A stretch of DNA of 64,000 nt from Leptospira chreensis (GCF_016919165.1 NZ_JAFFPS010000064.1:1-64000); one strand, 5' to 3'. Shown: positions 47,826 through 59,463, numbered from the stretch's first letter. Program-made: numbers and translations. The notes: a model not told the origin generated them from the sequence alone.

Positions 47826-48689
47826 ATGGACTCTCTATTCGGTGCTGTTTTGACACAAGTTCCCGACGCGGAAAAAAATCTGATCACCGCATGGTTACAA
47901 GTACAGGGATTCGTCGTAAAAGAATGTACACAGAAAACTTGGAAAGACCATCCGGATTCCATTCATCTTTTCTCCAAACCAAGTCCAGAGATTACAAAAG
48001 AATTACTAGATTGGAGCATTGAACCCATATTATGCGGTAGTTTTACAAAAGAAGAAAAAGAAATTTATAAAAACATTGGTGTCTCCCTACTTTGGGAAAA
48101 ACCATATTCCGAAATCAATACTCTACCAACAAATCCTTTAGGATTGTCAAAATTGACATGGGTGGTTTACACAAAAAACCCCATATTCGACAAACATCTG
48201 TCAGTATTTCTAAAAGCAATGGGCCAAACGGTTTTCACAGAAGGAAGTATGGAATTTCTTTTTAAAAGAATCCAAACAGGGCCTTGTCATTTTCTCATTT
48301 TGGATTGGGATGTCTTAGATCCAAGAACGGTAATTCCGGAACTTTCCAAACTCAAAAGAGAAAAACAGTTTTTATCCATTGGAATCAAAGACTTTATGAA
48401 GGAACATCTCTATAGGGATTTAAAAACAGGGATTGGAACCATCTCTGAAGTTCTTGTTTCCCAGTCCGATTTTTGGAATGTTTTACTTCATTCTTTTCCA
48501 CTTTCCGAAGAATCAAAAGAGTTCCATGGCTGGAAGGAAACTTCAAATTCCGTATCCAAACTCAGTTTTACTTTCCAAGAAAAACAAATTCCCATCGCCA
48601 TGCAGTTAACAGAAACTACAATCTTAAAGAAAAAACAATCCTTCCCACAAATTCAAAATCTATTAAATTTATTTGATTGGTTTTTGTAA
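47826..48689 (+). CDS. Hypothetical protein with a possible degenerate receiver domain
   Basis: Not recognised. This is a 287-residue soluble protein. Residues about 110-225 alternate strands and helices as in a response-regulator receiver (LTWVVYTKN, HLSVFLKAMGQTVF, CHFLILDWDVLDPRTVIPEL), with Asp in ILDWD at the phosphoacceptor position but without the usual N-terminal acidic pair or the conserved Lys. The first 100 residues may be a second, poorer copy. It is divergent from the PhaR-like gene and tail to tail with the next gene, 9 bp apart. Confidence 0.65.
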   Translation: MDSLFGAVLTQVPDAEKNLITAWLQVQGFVVKECTQKTWKDHPDSIHLFSKPSPEITKELLDWSIEPILCGSFTKEEKEIYKNIGVSLLWEKPYSEINTLPTNPLGLSKLTWVVYTKNPIFDKHLSVFLKAMGQTVFTEGSMEFLFKRIQTGPCHFLILDWDVLDPRTVIPELSKLKREKQFLSIGIKDFMKEHLYRDLKTGIGTISEVLVSQSDFWNVLLHSFPLSEESKEFHGWKETSNSVSKLSFTFQEKQIPIAMQLTETTILKKKQSFPQIQNLLNLFDWFL

Positions 48690-48698
48690 CAAACAAAC

Positions 48699-49472
48699 TC
48701 ATTCAAAGAGCAACATATCATCACTAGAAAGTTCACCGGCTCCTCGGTTCGGGAAAGCCTGTTCAAAAAAGAGAGCTGCGAGTAAATCAAAATCTTCGTC
48801 TTCTTCTTTATGTTCTAATTCCCAAAGTTCATTTCGGCGTTTGATAAGTAGCGATACAGTCGCATCTTCCAAGGCAAATTCAATCTTCAAACGATTCAAA
48901 GTGCGAATGAAAAAATTTAAGTTATAAATCACATAGTCGCGAAAGTAAGTAAGACCTGCAATGGTAGGTTCGTATTTCAATAGTGCTTCTGTCAAATAAC
49001 AGGCCGTTTTTAAATCTTCTGTTGCCCCTGTTTCTTTATAGGCTTTGAAGATATGATGGACTGTTTCATGCATCGAAATCGTAGAATGATACGAGTCTTC
49101 AATCAGTCTTATGGCTTCGGGATGGGATTCCATATAAGCAAAGACATCTACAATTTCACGATTGGCAGAGGCACGTTTTCTTTCCGCGTCGCTTGGATCG
49201 TTTGTGATTTTTGGATCTACAAGTAAGATAAAAAGATATTTGGTTTCGAAAGCAAAGCGAGATTCTTTAGGAATGTAGTATTCGATCCAGATGGGTTCTT
49301 TGTAGTAATCGATGGACTCCTGGAAACTCAGTTCCGGTGTAACTTTGAGGGACTTGAGTTTTTTTACGTCATCGGTGATGACCTTCTTTCCTTCGACCCG
49401 AGTTTTACTGCGTTTGATTTGTCGGAGTTCCGACTTGTTCAAAAGCGGTTTGGGTTTAAAGGAAGAATCCAT
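48699..49472 (-). CDS. Hypothetical cytoplasmic protein
   Basis: Not recognised. This 257-residue protein has no signal peptide or membrane segment. The N-terminus is basic (PLLNKSELRQIKRSKTRVEG), and the middle is helical with a His-rich stretch SMHETVHHIFKAYKETG (about 150-166). The C-terminus is acidic (LEHKEEDEDFDLLAALFFEQ). It lies 17 bp downstream of the thioredoxin-like gene on the same strand, so the two are likely cotranscribed. Confidence 0.65.
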   Translation of the reverse strand: MDSSFKPKPLLNKSELRQIKRSKTRVEGKKVITDDVKKLKSLKVTPELSFQESIDYYKEPIWIEYYIPKESRFAFETKYLFILLVDPKITNDPSDAERKRASANREIVDVFAYMESHPEAIRLIEDSYHSTISMHETVHHIFKAYKETGATEDLKTACYLTEALLKYEPTIAGLTYFRDYVIYNLNFFIRTLNRLKIEFALEDATVSLLIKRRNELWELEHKEEDEDFDLLAALFFEQAFPNRGAGELSSDDMLLFE

Positions 49473-49489
49473 GTTATATCATCGACAGA

Positions 49490-49999
49490 TTAGAAAAAGC
49501 GCAAAAGAAAAGTACGGAGCCAAAATCCAATCGGACTTAAGATTCCTGTATCAGAAAATACAACCCTACCCTCAGCATTTAGAAAAACCGTCGTGGGGTA
49601 GGCAGAAATTCGCCATTCTTTTAAAATTCGGTAGTCGGCAGAATAGATGGGATGTTTGGCATCGGGGGTTAGCTTTGCCATAATTTCTTTGGTTTCTTCC
49701 GAATCCTCGGCTTCGAGGACAGAAAGGAAGATGGTGGACTTGGGTAAAAAGGTTAAATTGGCTTCGAGAATGGGAGCATAGGCCTTACAGATGGTGCACC
49801 AAGTGGCCCAAAAATATACCACTTTCGGGTGGCCTTTCCAGGAATTGGCTTCTGTGGGAGTGGTGGCCAAGATTTCAATCGGAACCCCGGGACGTGTGTC
49901 CCTTCCCTTAAAGTAAGCAAAACAAAGGGTGGTCGAAAAAAAGAAAACAAAGGCGAAGACCACCTTCCATCCATACGGTAACTGCTTCCAGATTTTCAT
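49490..49999 (-). CDS. TlpA/ResA-like membrane-anchored thioredoxin protein
   Basis: Probable periplasmic thiol-disulfide reductase. The frame is open from 50071, overlapping the previous gene; I start it at ATG 49999, which gives MKIWKQLPYGWK and one membrane anchor (about 13-32). The thioredoxin domain follows, with WATWCTICKAYAPILEANL (redox pair CTIC), then YFWATW before it and a cis-Pro loop AYPTTVFLN. Length is 169 residues. It lies 5 bp downstream of the UbiA-family gene. The substrate is unknown; cytochrome c maturation is a common role for this family. Confidence 0.85.
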   Translation of the reverse strand: MKIWKQLPYGWKVVFAFVFFFSTTLCFAYFKGRDTRPGVPIEILATTPTEANSWKGHPKVVYFWATWCTICKAYAPILEANLTFLPKSTIFLSVLEAEDSEETKEIMAKLTPDAKHPIYSADYRILKEWRISAYPTTVFLNAEGRVVFSDTGILSPIGFWLRTFLLRFF

Positions 50000-50004
50000 A
50001 GTCT

Positions 50005-50904
50005 CTAATGTAAGACTGGTGGTTGACCGGATAAGTTCCCAAACATCAAAAATAAGATGAGAGCTAACCAAATAAACCCAGAAACAAGAACACTCACATC
50101 TGTGAGGATGGCTTTGGTCGGGTTATGACCCATGTTCTTGATATAGATGATGTATAACGAACGAAAGATAGCATAGACAACAATGGGAACTGTATAGACC
50201 ATATAAGGAGTTCCTAAACTTTTTGCTGTTTCCGGACTTACCGTATACATCACATAACTCACAAGAGTGAGTGTCGCAACAACAGCCATCATCAAATCCA
50301 AAAACTCAATCGAATACTCTTCTAAGATCTTTCTATGTTTGCCCGCATCGGTTTTTAGGATATTGATCTCTCCCCTACGTTTGGAAAATCCCCAAAAGAG
50401 AGCCAACATAAAAGTACAAAGTAATAACCAATGAGAAAATTCCACTCCGATGACAACAGCACCTGCAATGGCACGTAAAACAAATCCAATGGAGATACTC
50501 ATCACATCCAGAATCACAATATGTTTCAGGACTTTGCTATACAACATATTGAAAAGGAGGTAAAAGATAGTAAGGTAAAAGAAAACTGGAGACAATTTGT
50601 ACGCACCAATGAGTGCCACAGGTAAAATCACACCGGTAATCGCCAAAGCAATCCCTGAATCGAGTTCCCCACTCGCTAGTGGTCTATTTTTTTTCTCTGG
50701 GTGAGTTGCGTCTTCTTTTTGGTCTAAAAAATCGTTAAACACATATTGGCAACTGGCAACTAGGGAAAAACAAATAAAAGCCAAACAAACTTTTGTTAAC
50801 GAAGGAAGTTCAAAGATTTTTTTAGAAAAAATCAACCCTGCAAACAGGATTACGTTTTTCACCCACTGGGGAACTCGCATTAATTTGAGATATAGGTAGA
50901 TCAT
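50005..50904 (-). CDS. UbiA-family prenyltransferase, decaprenyl-phosphate phosphoribosyltransferase-like
   Basis: Membrane enzyme of 299 residues with about eight to nine hydrophobic segments. The first metal motif is NDFLDQKEDATHPEKKNRPL, the NDxxDxxxDxxHPxKxxRP form typical of phosphoribosyl transferases to polyprenyl phosphate, rather than quinone prenyltransferases. Near 180-200 a second loop (SKRRGEINILKTDAGKHRK) matches the other conserved cytoplasmic segment. In mycobacteria this family starts arabinan precursor synthesis; here the end product is unknown. Its start overlaps the upstream gene stop by 4 bases. Confidence 0.85.
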   Translation of the reverse strand: MIYLYLKLMRVPQWVKNVILFAGLIFSKKIFELPSLTKVCLAFICFSLVASCQYVFNDFLDQKEDATHPEKKNRPLASGELDSGIALAITGVILPVALIGAYKLSPVFFYLTIFYLLFNMLYSKVLKHIVILDVMSISIGFVLRAIAGAVVIGVEFSHWLLLCTFMLALFWGFSKRRGEINILKTDAGKHRKILEEYSIEFLDLMMAVVATLTLVSYVMYTVSPETAKSLGTPYMVYTVPIVVYAIFRSLYIIYIKNMGHNPTKAILTDVSVLVSGFIWLALILFLMFGNLSGQPPVLH

Positions 50905-51935
50905 TTTTTCTTCACTTTATAGGCTTCAATGTATTTCATTTTCAATTTAATCGATTTTGCATCCTTTATGGTTGGGAAAACCAATTGGATTTGAGGATCG
51001 GATCCTGTTGTGATCATTTCCACAGTTTCACCTGGTGATTGTTTGCCGGCAGTTTTGATATCCACAATTTTCAAAAAATCTTGGTAGTCTTCTGGCAACA
51101 AATTAGGACTCACTACTATTTTTTTAGAATAAATTTCTTTTCCTTTGGAATCAAAAACGCTGATTTGATCCAAAACAAAACGAATTCCTCTCTGCTCTAA
51201 AGGATCAATCCTAAGTCCACCAAAGAAAGACATAGATTCATTAAGAGGAAATTCATAATCCACCCAATTACCAATGTCTTTTTTTAAGACAGGCAATGCA
51301 ATAACCCTTGATTCTGAAGTTTCCGGTTTTTCCTTACTTTTGAAGGTATACAATTTGATGGTTTGGTCTTTCAATACTGGAAATTTGTATTGGTAATAGA
51401 TATAACCAATAATACTAAAAGAGAATACAATACCGATGATTCCGATGCGAACCTTTCGAAACCAACGAAAGGTATCGAGAGGTGTCGTTAAACGCGAGTT
51501 AAATTCTTTTTTAGACTCTTTCAAAAGAAATTCATAAGTATCAATCGCAAAAGTTAAAATTTCGTCCAGTTCCTTTCCATTGAGTTCCGAAAGTCTTTCC
51601 CATGATTCTAAAAACCGGAATGGCTTCGATTTTTTTTCCGACTCTGGAATGGAAAAACCAGCAAGGTTTCCCCCAACGGGAATCTCTTTCTGCCCTGTTC
51701 TTAATAATTGAAAATTAACTAAATCATAAGCGAGTTGGCGAAATAGAAGTTTTGCATCTTCCCATTTTTCGTTTGTCAAAAGAAGTTCAACGGATTCCAA
51801 TCGGGAATCTATTTGAAATAGGGCTTTTTTTCGAGAATCTTTTTGTTTCTCAAATTCCAGTTCCGGAGGGGTTAAAACCGGCGCCATCCAAGGCAAAAAC
51901 AATAAATCCCGAATGCGTAATTTCACAAATACCAA
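50901..51935 (-). CDS. Single-pass membrane protein of unknown function
   Basis: Not recognised. It has 344 residues with one hydrophobic segment at about 173-192 (IGIIGIVFSFSIIGYIYYQ), dividing a charged helical N-terminal half (RLESVELLLTNEKWEDAKLLF) from a beta-rich C-terminal half that may lie outside the cytoplasm. The start is TTG 51935 with AGGGAAGAG before it; GTG 51926 is possible. Overlapping the UbiA-family gene by 4 bases, it is probably its partner in one operon, perhaps in surface glycan synthesis; that link is only from position. Confidence 0.7.
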   Translation of the reverse strand: MVFVKLRIRDLLFLPWMAPVLTPPELEFEKQKDSRKKALFQIDSRLESVELLLTNEKWEDAKLLFRQLAYDLVNFQLLRTGQKEIPVGGNLAGFSIPESEKKSKPFRFLESWERLSELNGKELDEILTFAIDTYEFLLKESKKEFNSRLTTPLDTFRWFRKVRIGIIGIVFSFSIIGYIYYQYKFPVLKDQTIKLYTFKSKEKPETSESRVIALPVLKKDIGNWVDYEFPLNESMSFFGGLRIDPLEQRGIRFVLDQISVFDSKGKEIYSKKIVVSPNLLPEDYQDFLKIVDIKTAGKQSPGETVEMITTGSDPQIQLVFPTIKDAKSIKLKMKYIEAYKVKKK

Positions 51936-51980
51936 CTCTTCCCTATCCTCAAAATACTAAAACTGATTTTTATGTCCATT

Positions 51981-53507
51981 CTAACCGACTTGGATTTTCA
52001 CACCATCGTCAATGGTTCCCATTTTAGGAACCCCTGAGTGACCGGTGGCAGCAATGAGAACAGTGAAAATTCCCACCCGACCCACATACATCACTGCGGC
52101 ATAAAACAACTTTTCGACATCGCCCAGTTGGGAAGTAAGATTCAAACTAAAACCAACTGTGGAAAAAGAAGAGATGAGTTCAAAGAAAATGACATGCAAA
52201 GAATGTTGGTTTTGGTCCAAAATTCCAAGAAATATAAAGATAAACGCCAAAGCAATGGTGGCAAGAAAGTAAACACGAATGGCAACGGCGACCGAATTTT
52301 TGGATACTATTTCTCCAAATAACATGACCGGTTTTGAGGGTTGGATCACGTTTTTCAAATAGGCAAGTAACAATACAAAGGTGGTGATCTTAATACCACC
52401 TGCAGTACCTTGTGGACCCCCACCAATAAACATAAGAACGGTAATGATGATCACAGTGGCATCATTTAGGTGGCCAAGATCCATAGTAGAAAACCCGGCA
52501 GTACGAGAACAGACAGACATAAAAAAGGCATTGGAGATTTTATCAACAAGAGCCATTCCATGAAAGGTATGTGGGTTTGATCTTTCTAAAAAATAAATCC
52601 CAATAAAACCAAACAGTAACAAGGCAGAAGATCCATAAACAAGGACTTTGGATTGGATCCTTGTGGTTTCCCCCCGCAAATGTTTGTTATAATCTCCGAT
52701 ACGATTTTCTAAAAACGCAGAAACCTGGGCCGGAAGTAATAAAAGCCTGGGAACATTTCCTGTTTTTAATGCCTTTTCCATCATCAGAGTTTCTGCCATC
52801 ACTTCAATTCGGTAGGCAATCCGAACAAAAACAGTAAGAAGAAACTTTTCCAAAAGAATGATCACGGGAAATCCAATCCCTCCAAAAATCACAAGACCGG
52901 AAACAATGTACAATGAAAAGGGATCCAAACGTAAGGCACTCAAATCATCCGTGACGGAAAAACCAGCGTTGTTAAAGGAAGAGACAGCCGTAAAGAGGGA
53001 AAAAAACCAACGAGTGTTTCCCCCTTCCACTCCATCCGGCATATGAAGGTAAAGTCCAATCGCACCTAAAATCTCAAGAGAAAAGGAAATATTGATAATG
53101 GAGAGTAACATCCGATTCACTTCATTGGTATCAAGCGATTCGGTTTCGGCCTGGGTATCAATGGCGGCACCCACAAAGGCCTTAAAACGAGCGTTCCTGG
53201 AAATTCCTTGGGTAATGAGAAATCCGACGATTACCGTAAAACTGATGATTCCAAGACCACCAAGTTGGATGAGAAAAAGCATAATCCAATGGGTGGATGG
53301 ATTGAGTCCGGAAAGGGGAACCGGAGAAAGCCCTGTCACACAAATAGAGGAGGCAGAAAGATAAAAACTATCCACATAAGAGAGTTCTCCTTCTTCCGAA
53401 ACATAGAGAGCAATGGAGCCGACAAGGATGGCGGCAAAAAAACCGAGACAGACCACTCGGGCAAAAGACAATGTTCGAAAAAATCGACTGAAACGTGCTA
53501 GTGGCAT
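51981..53507 (-). CDS. TrkH/KtrB-family potassium uptake protein
   Basis: Inner-membrane potassium channel subunit of 508 residues. The four pore loops of the TrkH/KtrB family are visible: SASSICVTGLSPVPL, TAVSSFNNAGFSVT, SVCSRTAGFSTMDLG and ISSFSTVGFSLN, each with the selectivity Gly. FIGGGPQGTAGGIKITTF is another signature. Length is closer to KtrB/TrkH hybrids. Channels of this type need a KtrA/TrkA NAD-binding ring, which is not in the window. It is a single gene, divergent from fusA. Confidence 0.92.
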   Translation of the reverse strand: MPLARFSRFFRTLSFARVVCLGFFAAILVGSIALYVSEEGELSYVDSFYLSASSICVTGLSPVPLSGLNPSTHWIMLFLIQLGGLGIISFTVIVGFLITQGISRNARFKAFVGAAIDTQAETESLDTNEVNRMLLSIINISFSLEILGAIGLYLHMPDGVEGGNTRWFFSLFTAVSSFNNAGFSVTDDLSALRLDPFSLYIVSGLVIFGGIGFPVIILLEKFLLTVFVRIAYRIEVMAETLMMEKALKTGNVPRLLLLPAQVSAFLENRIGDYNKHLRGETTRIQSKVLVYGSSALLLFGFIGIYFLERSNPHTFHGMALVDKISNAFFMSVCSRTAGFSTMDLGHLNDATVIIITVLMFIGGGPQGTAGGIKITTFVLLLAYLKNVIQPSKPVMLFGEIVSKNSVAVAIRVYFLATIALAFIFIFLGILDQNQHSLHVIFFELISSFSTVGFSLNLTSQLGDVEKLFYAAVMYVGRVGIFTVLIAATGHSGVPKMGTIDDGVKIQVG

Positions 53508-53543
53508 ATTCCCCTAATCTCTACTTTCTCCAGGATTTTCCCT

Positions 53544-53572
53544 TTGACCAAAAATCCCAAGTACTTTACAAA
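53544..53572 (+). promoter_or_regulatory. Possible sigma70 promoter of fusA
   Basis: TTGACC (53544-53549) and TACAAA (53567-53572) are 17 bases apart, leaving a leader of about 55 bases before the fusA ATG. GAGGAAAA before the ATG is a good ribosome site. Confidence 0.35.
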
Positions 53573-53633
53573 CGCCGTCCATTTCAGATTTTGGTAGAAT
53601 CAATTCAACTTTAACCATTATTTTGAGGAAAAT

Positions 53634-55754
<2,121 letters not shown>

Positions 55755-55785
55755 TCACTCTTCGTTCAGTCCTTGGATTTTGGAA

Positions 55786-55809
55786 AAGGCGGGTTCACCC
55801 GCCTTTTTT
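55786..55809 (+). terminator. Intrinsic terminator after fusA
   Basis: GGCGGGT and ACCCGCC with a TC loop form a perfect GC-rich stem, followed by six T, 31 bases after the fusA stop. Confidence 0.9.
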
Positions 55810-55856
55810 ATTGCCCTCTCCTTGAGACATGTCGATACATTTAGAAGGGTTACCGG

Positions 55857-56495
55857 ATGCGAAGTCTTCGATACATTCTATTTTTTTGGGGATTCCTTCT
55901 CCTATTTCCGCTTCACTCCAAACAAACGCCAAAACAAGAAATCCCCTCCTCCTACCGGGTCACGAAAGGTGATTCCTGGTTTGGAATTGCTAGAAAATTC
56001 AAAATAGCCCCCGAAACCTTAGCCAAGTTAAATGGCCGCACCACCAAAGAAAATTTATACGAAAGGGAAGTTCTTCGGATTCCTAAGGGAGAGGAAAAGA
56101 TAACCGTGATCCCGGAATCAGTTCTCCCGGAAAAACCAGCTCATCCTTTGGTGCAAAGAGAAAGGATCGCAAAAAAATTTTCCGAACTCACCTATGACCC
56201 GCACAAAGGAATCCAATTCCAAAGAGGTGTCTCCTCTCTCGTCAGAGCAAGCCTTCCCGGAAAAGTGGTGCATGTAGATTATATGGATGGGTATGAAAAC
56301 TTTGTGATTTTAGAACACCAAAACGGATTGTATTCCGTATATGGAAACTTGGAAAGAATCCAAGTGACAGAAGGCCAACAAGTGAAATCAAAAGATAGAT
56401 TGGGAATTTTAACCAAAGACAAAGGCCTCTACTTCCAAATGAACAAACAAAAACTCAGTTTGAATCCCGAACGAATTTTGGAGAGAGGCATCTAA
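55857..56495 (+). CDS. Exported LysM protein with a degenerate M23 (LytM) domain
   Basis: A 212-residue protein with a signal peptide (about 1-23, YILFFWGFLLLFPLHS). A LysM peptidoglycan-binding motif follows (RVTKGDSWFGIARKFKIAPE, about 35-80), then a LytM/M23-like beta domain (SLPGKVVHVDYMDGYENFVI, GLYSVYGNL, GILTKDKGLYFQMN). The zinc ligands of M23 peptidases are missing: no HxxxD, YGNL in place of YAHL, and YFQM for LHFE. It is more likely a binding or amidase-activating protein like EnvC or NlpD than a peptidase. AAGGG precedes the start. Its stop shares a base with the next ATG. Confidence 0.8.
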   Translation: MRSLRYILFFWGFLLLFPLHSKQTPKQEIPSSYRVTKGDSWFGIARKFKIAPETLAKLNGRTTKENLYEREVLRIPKGEEKITVIPESVLPEKPAHPLVQRERIAKKFSELTYDPHKGIQFQRGVSSLVRASLPGKVVHVDYMDGYENFVILEHQNGLYSVYGNLERIQVTEGQQVKSKDRLGILTKDKGLYFQMNKQKLSLNPERILERGI

Positions 56496-57724
56496 TGGCA
56501 AATTCCATCCTCTTCCAATCCGGTTCGGTATATAGAAACGGGAAGTTAGAAACAAATGATCTCCTTGTGAACGGCGAAAAAATTTCTGCCATTGAACCGA
56601 AGATCACACCGAGTAGTGAAAATCTAACAATCTCTCTCCAAGGGAAAAAACTCTATCCTGGTTTTATCAATTCCCATGACCACCTACTCGCAAGTTACTT
56701 ACCCAAAGTGGGAGGTACAGAAAAACACCAGTCCTGGTTGTCTTATGATAATCTTTATAAAAGTTCTGGGGTTTTTGCCGAACGCCAACAAATCGATCCA
56801 GAAGTTCTATACTATCTGGGTGGTTATAAAAATCTTTTTGCTGGTGTCACAACGGTCTTTGATCATATCCCCCATCATGTACAAAATCCATTCCGAGGAA
56901 TTTTACCTGTAAAACTGATTTCTGATTATACGATCGCTCACTCCGTAGGAAATTATAGTTTGGGTTGGGGTGAAGGGCCGGCCTTAGAATACCGAATGGC
57001 CGAACATGCAGGACTCCCCTTTGTAACCCATCTGGCAGAAGGAGTTGATGATGATTCAAAACAATCCCTTCGCGTTCTGGAAAAAATGGATGCCCTTGGC
57101 GAACATTCTGTACTCGTTCACTGTTTACCCTTTGGACAAAAAGAAGTCGAAAAAATCCTAGATAAAGGTGCCTCCGTTGTATGGTGCCCTACCTCGAATC
57201 TTCATATCTTTGGAAAAACAACTAATATCAAACTCTTTTTAGATATGGGAGTTAACGTATGTTTGGGGACGGATTATTCTCCCAGCGGATCTGTTCATTT
57301 ACTTGAGGAATTAAAAACAGCAAAGTCCATCTACTTCGGATTGTATGGGGAAGAATTAGAAGAATCCACATTACTCAAAATGATTACAGAAAATCCAAGA
57401 AAAGCATTTAGATTAGGAAATCCTGATGCACTGATGCCTGGCCTTTCTGCCGATTTACTTATAGTAAACGACGATAAAAATGCAAACGAAGTCAATGTAT
57501 CAGAACTATCCTGGAAACACATTGATCTAGTTGTGATTGATGGGTATCCCATTTATGGGTCCATAGAATACAAGTCACTCTTTCTCCATTTCGGTTTAGA
57601 AACAGAAGAATTATCCATTGATGGTAAAACTAAATTGGTAGCTGGTTCACCAAAAAAACTCTTGAAACAAGTTTCTGACAGTGTCGGTTACAAAAAGAGT
57701 TTGGCTTTTTTACCTAATTTTTGA
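56495..57724 (+). CDS. Amidohydrolase-family metal-dependent hydrolase
   Basis: A 409-residue TIM-barrel hydrolase of the amidohydrolase superfamily. Metal-binding positions are visible: FINSHDHLLASYL (H-x-H), VTHLAEGVDDDSK (His), VHCLPFG (His) and GTDYSPSGS (Asp). A small beta domain at both ends (YRNGKLETNDLLVNGEKI; LSADLLIVNDD) is typical. The closest families are guanine/cytosine/chlorohydrolase-type deaminases, but the substrate cannot be told. It begins at the stop of the LysM gene (TAATG). Confidence 0.85.
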   Translation: MANSILFQSGSVYRNGKLETNDLLVNGEKISAIEPKITPSSENLTISLQGKKLYPGFINSHDHLLASYLPKVGGTEKHQSWLSYDNLYKSSGVFAERQQIDPEVLYYLGGYKNLFAGVTTVFDHIPHHVQNPFRGILPVKLISDYTIAHSVGNYSLGWGEGPALEYRMAEHAGLPFVTHLAEGVDDDSKQSLRVLEKMDALGEHSVLVHCLPFGQKEVEKILDKGASVVWCPTSNLHIFGKTTNIKLFLDMGVNVCLGTDYSPSGSVHLLEELKTAKSIYFGLYGEELEESTLLKMITENPRKAFRLGNPDALMPGLSADLLIVNDDKNANEVNVSELSWKHIDLVVIDGYPIYGSIEYKSLFLHFGLETEELSIDGKTKLVAGSPKKLLKQVSDSVGYKKSLAFLPNF

Positions 57725-57749
57725 AAATGAAGCGCAAGCGAGGCATGAG

Positions 57750-58802
57750 TTGTCAGGTCCCATAGTTCGTAATTACAAAGGAGGTTCCATCGTCTACTTC
57801 GAGAAAGACAAGGCGGAGGATATCTTTGTACTACAAAAAGGTCGTGTTGTACTAACTTACACGAATATCAACGGTGTGGAGCTGAAAGAGGATGTAAAAC
57901 TCGGTGAGTTTTTCGGAGTTAAGAGTGCCATCGGTCGTTACCCCCGAGAAGAAACGGCACAAGTCATTGGAGCCGCTACAGTTCTTGTTTTTAAAGTCCC
58001 AGAATTCGAAAAATTCGTATCTGACAAAACCCATTTAATCATCAAAATGCTAAAAGTTTTCTCGAGCCAGCTCCGCCAAGTCCACAGGCAGGTTAGGGAA
58101 ATCCTCGGACAAGGGGAAGCCAAAAACCCGGCCTTTGAACTGATGAACGTGGCTGAAGTTTATTACAAAAATGGCAATTTTGAACATGCCGCCTATGCCT
58201 TTGAAAAGTATTTACAACATTATCCTGACGGAATGTATTTAGATCGTGCCAAACAATTGGTTGACCTGGCTCGTAAAAAGACTCCTTTCCCTCTCACCAT
58301 ACAAGAGTTAGTTTATAAACCAGAGCCGGGAGCCCAATCAGGCAAACTGCAAGAAATGCTAAAAACCATGGCAGTTCCCGCGCAGAATTCCACATCCAGC
58401 GTAGATCCAAATTCCATCCTTTCTCTATATGACAAAGCCTCTACTTTTATGAACGCGGGAAAGTATGCCGATGCCATTGATCTTTTTAAAACCGTTTCCG
58501 AAAGGACCGATTCAGTGACCCAAGAAGAAGAACAGTTTGTGGAAAATTCTTTTTTTTACATGGGTAAATCTAGTTTCAAAGCCAAAGACTATCCCAGTGC
58601 CATCACACATTTTTCTAATTTTATAAAAAAATATCCCAAAGGCCTTCTACTCAAAGAAAATCTATACCACCTAGCACTTGCTACAGAGGCATCCGGTGAT
58701 AAAGAAAAATCCAAACAGTTATTCCAAAAGGTAACTCAAATGCCACCTTTGGATGATAGTATCTCGGAAGATGCTAAATCCAAACTCAAAGGAGGCAAAT
58801 AG
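57750..58802 (+). CDS. Cyclic-nucleotide-binding domain protein with TPR repeats
   Basis: The cNMP-binding domain covers about residues 1-115 ([40 protein letters not shown]). It is followed not by a DNA-binding domain but by tetratricopeptide-like repeats: [81 protein letters not shown]. The frame is open from GTG 57681, within the amidohydrolase gene. I prefer TTG 57750, with GCGAGG before it, giving 350 residues. It probably senses a ligand and binds a partner protein. Its stop overlaps the GTG of the next cNMP gene. Confidence 0.75.
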   Translation: MSGPIVRNYKGGSIVYFEKDKAEDIFVLQKGRVVLTYTNINGVELKEDVKLGEFFGVKSAIGRYPREETAQVIGAATVLVFKVPEFEKFVSDKTHLIIKMLKVFSSQLRQVHRQVREILGQGEAKNPAFELMNVAEVYYKNGNFEHAAYAFEKYLQHYPDGMYLDRAKQLVDLARKKTPFPLTIQELVYKPEPGAQSGKLQEMLKTMAVPAQNSTSSVDPNSILSLYDKASTFMNAGKYADAIDLFKTVSERTDSVTQEEEQFVENSFFYMGKSSFKAKDYPSAITHFSNFIKKYPKGLLLKENLYHLALATEASGDKEKSKQLFQKVTQMPPLDDSISEDAKSKLKGGK

Positions 58803-59446
58803 TGAACGACCAAATGTTAGAAGCCATGTTCGGAAAGTTTGGGAAGGTATTCCAACCCAACGAAGTCTTGTTTTGTGAATATGAACCGGGAAATGACTTT
58901 TACCTAATTAAAGAAGGGAAAGTCAAAATCACAAAAACCATCGGGACTAGCATCAAAACTTTGGATGTTTTAGAGTCGGGAGATATTTTAGGAGAGATGG
59001 CGATTCTAGAGGAACAACCTCGTTCAGCCACTGCGATTGCAGTCACAGAAGTGAAGGCTCTGAACTTCAATCGTGCCAATTTTGAAATGCTGATGACGAA
59101 AAACCCGGCACTGGCAATGAAACTCCTTCATATTTTTTCCTTTCGGATTTATGACCAAAAACGCCGCCTCATGATCCTTCTTATGGATGATATCATCGGA
59201 AAGGTTTGCGACGTCTTTGTAATGTTATACGAAAAGCAGTATAACAATGATGTATATAATGAAATTATCCTTTCTGCGACTGTAGATGACATTGCCAATT
59301 GGTGCGCCCAACCTGTGGGAGAAGTACAAAAGGTGCTGATGCAGTATGTAAAAACAGGCAAACTAGATCTCTATCCGGATAAAATTGTTATTCACAATAT
59401 CTCCGATTTCCAAAGGATAGTGAATCAGAAACGTAAACCTACGTAA
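58802..59446 (+). CDS. Crp/Fnr-family transcription regulator
   Basis: A 214-residue regulator. The N-terminal cNMP-binding domain (about 15-120) has [20 protein letters not shown] and [20 protein letters not shown], close to the phosphate-binding cassette pattern GExxxxxxxxRxA with Arg present. A long dimer helix and a Crp-type winged helix follow ([20 protein letters not shown], then [21 protein letters not shown]). The start is GTG, sharing a base with the previous stop and preceded by AAAGGAGG. It is paired with a cNMP-TPR protein, so both may answer the same ligand. Confidence 0.87.
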   Translation: MNDQMLEAMFGKFGKVFQPNEVLFCEYEPGNDFYLIKEGKVKITKTIGTSIKTLDVLESGDILGEMAILEEQPRSATAIAVTEVKALNFNRANFEMLMTKNPALAMKLLHIFSFRIYDQKRRLMILLMDDIIGKVCDVFVMLYEKQYNNDVYNEIILSATVDDIANWCAQPVGEVQKVLMQYVKTGKLDLYPDKIVIHNISDFQRIVNQKRKPT

Positions 59447-59463
59447 AAAGCGTAAAAGCTCAA

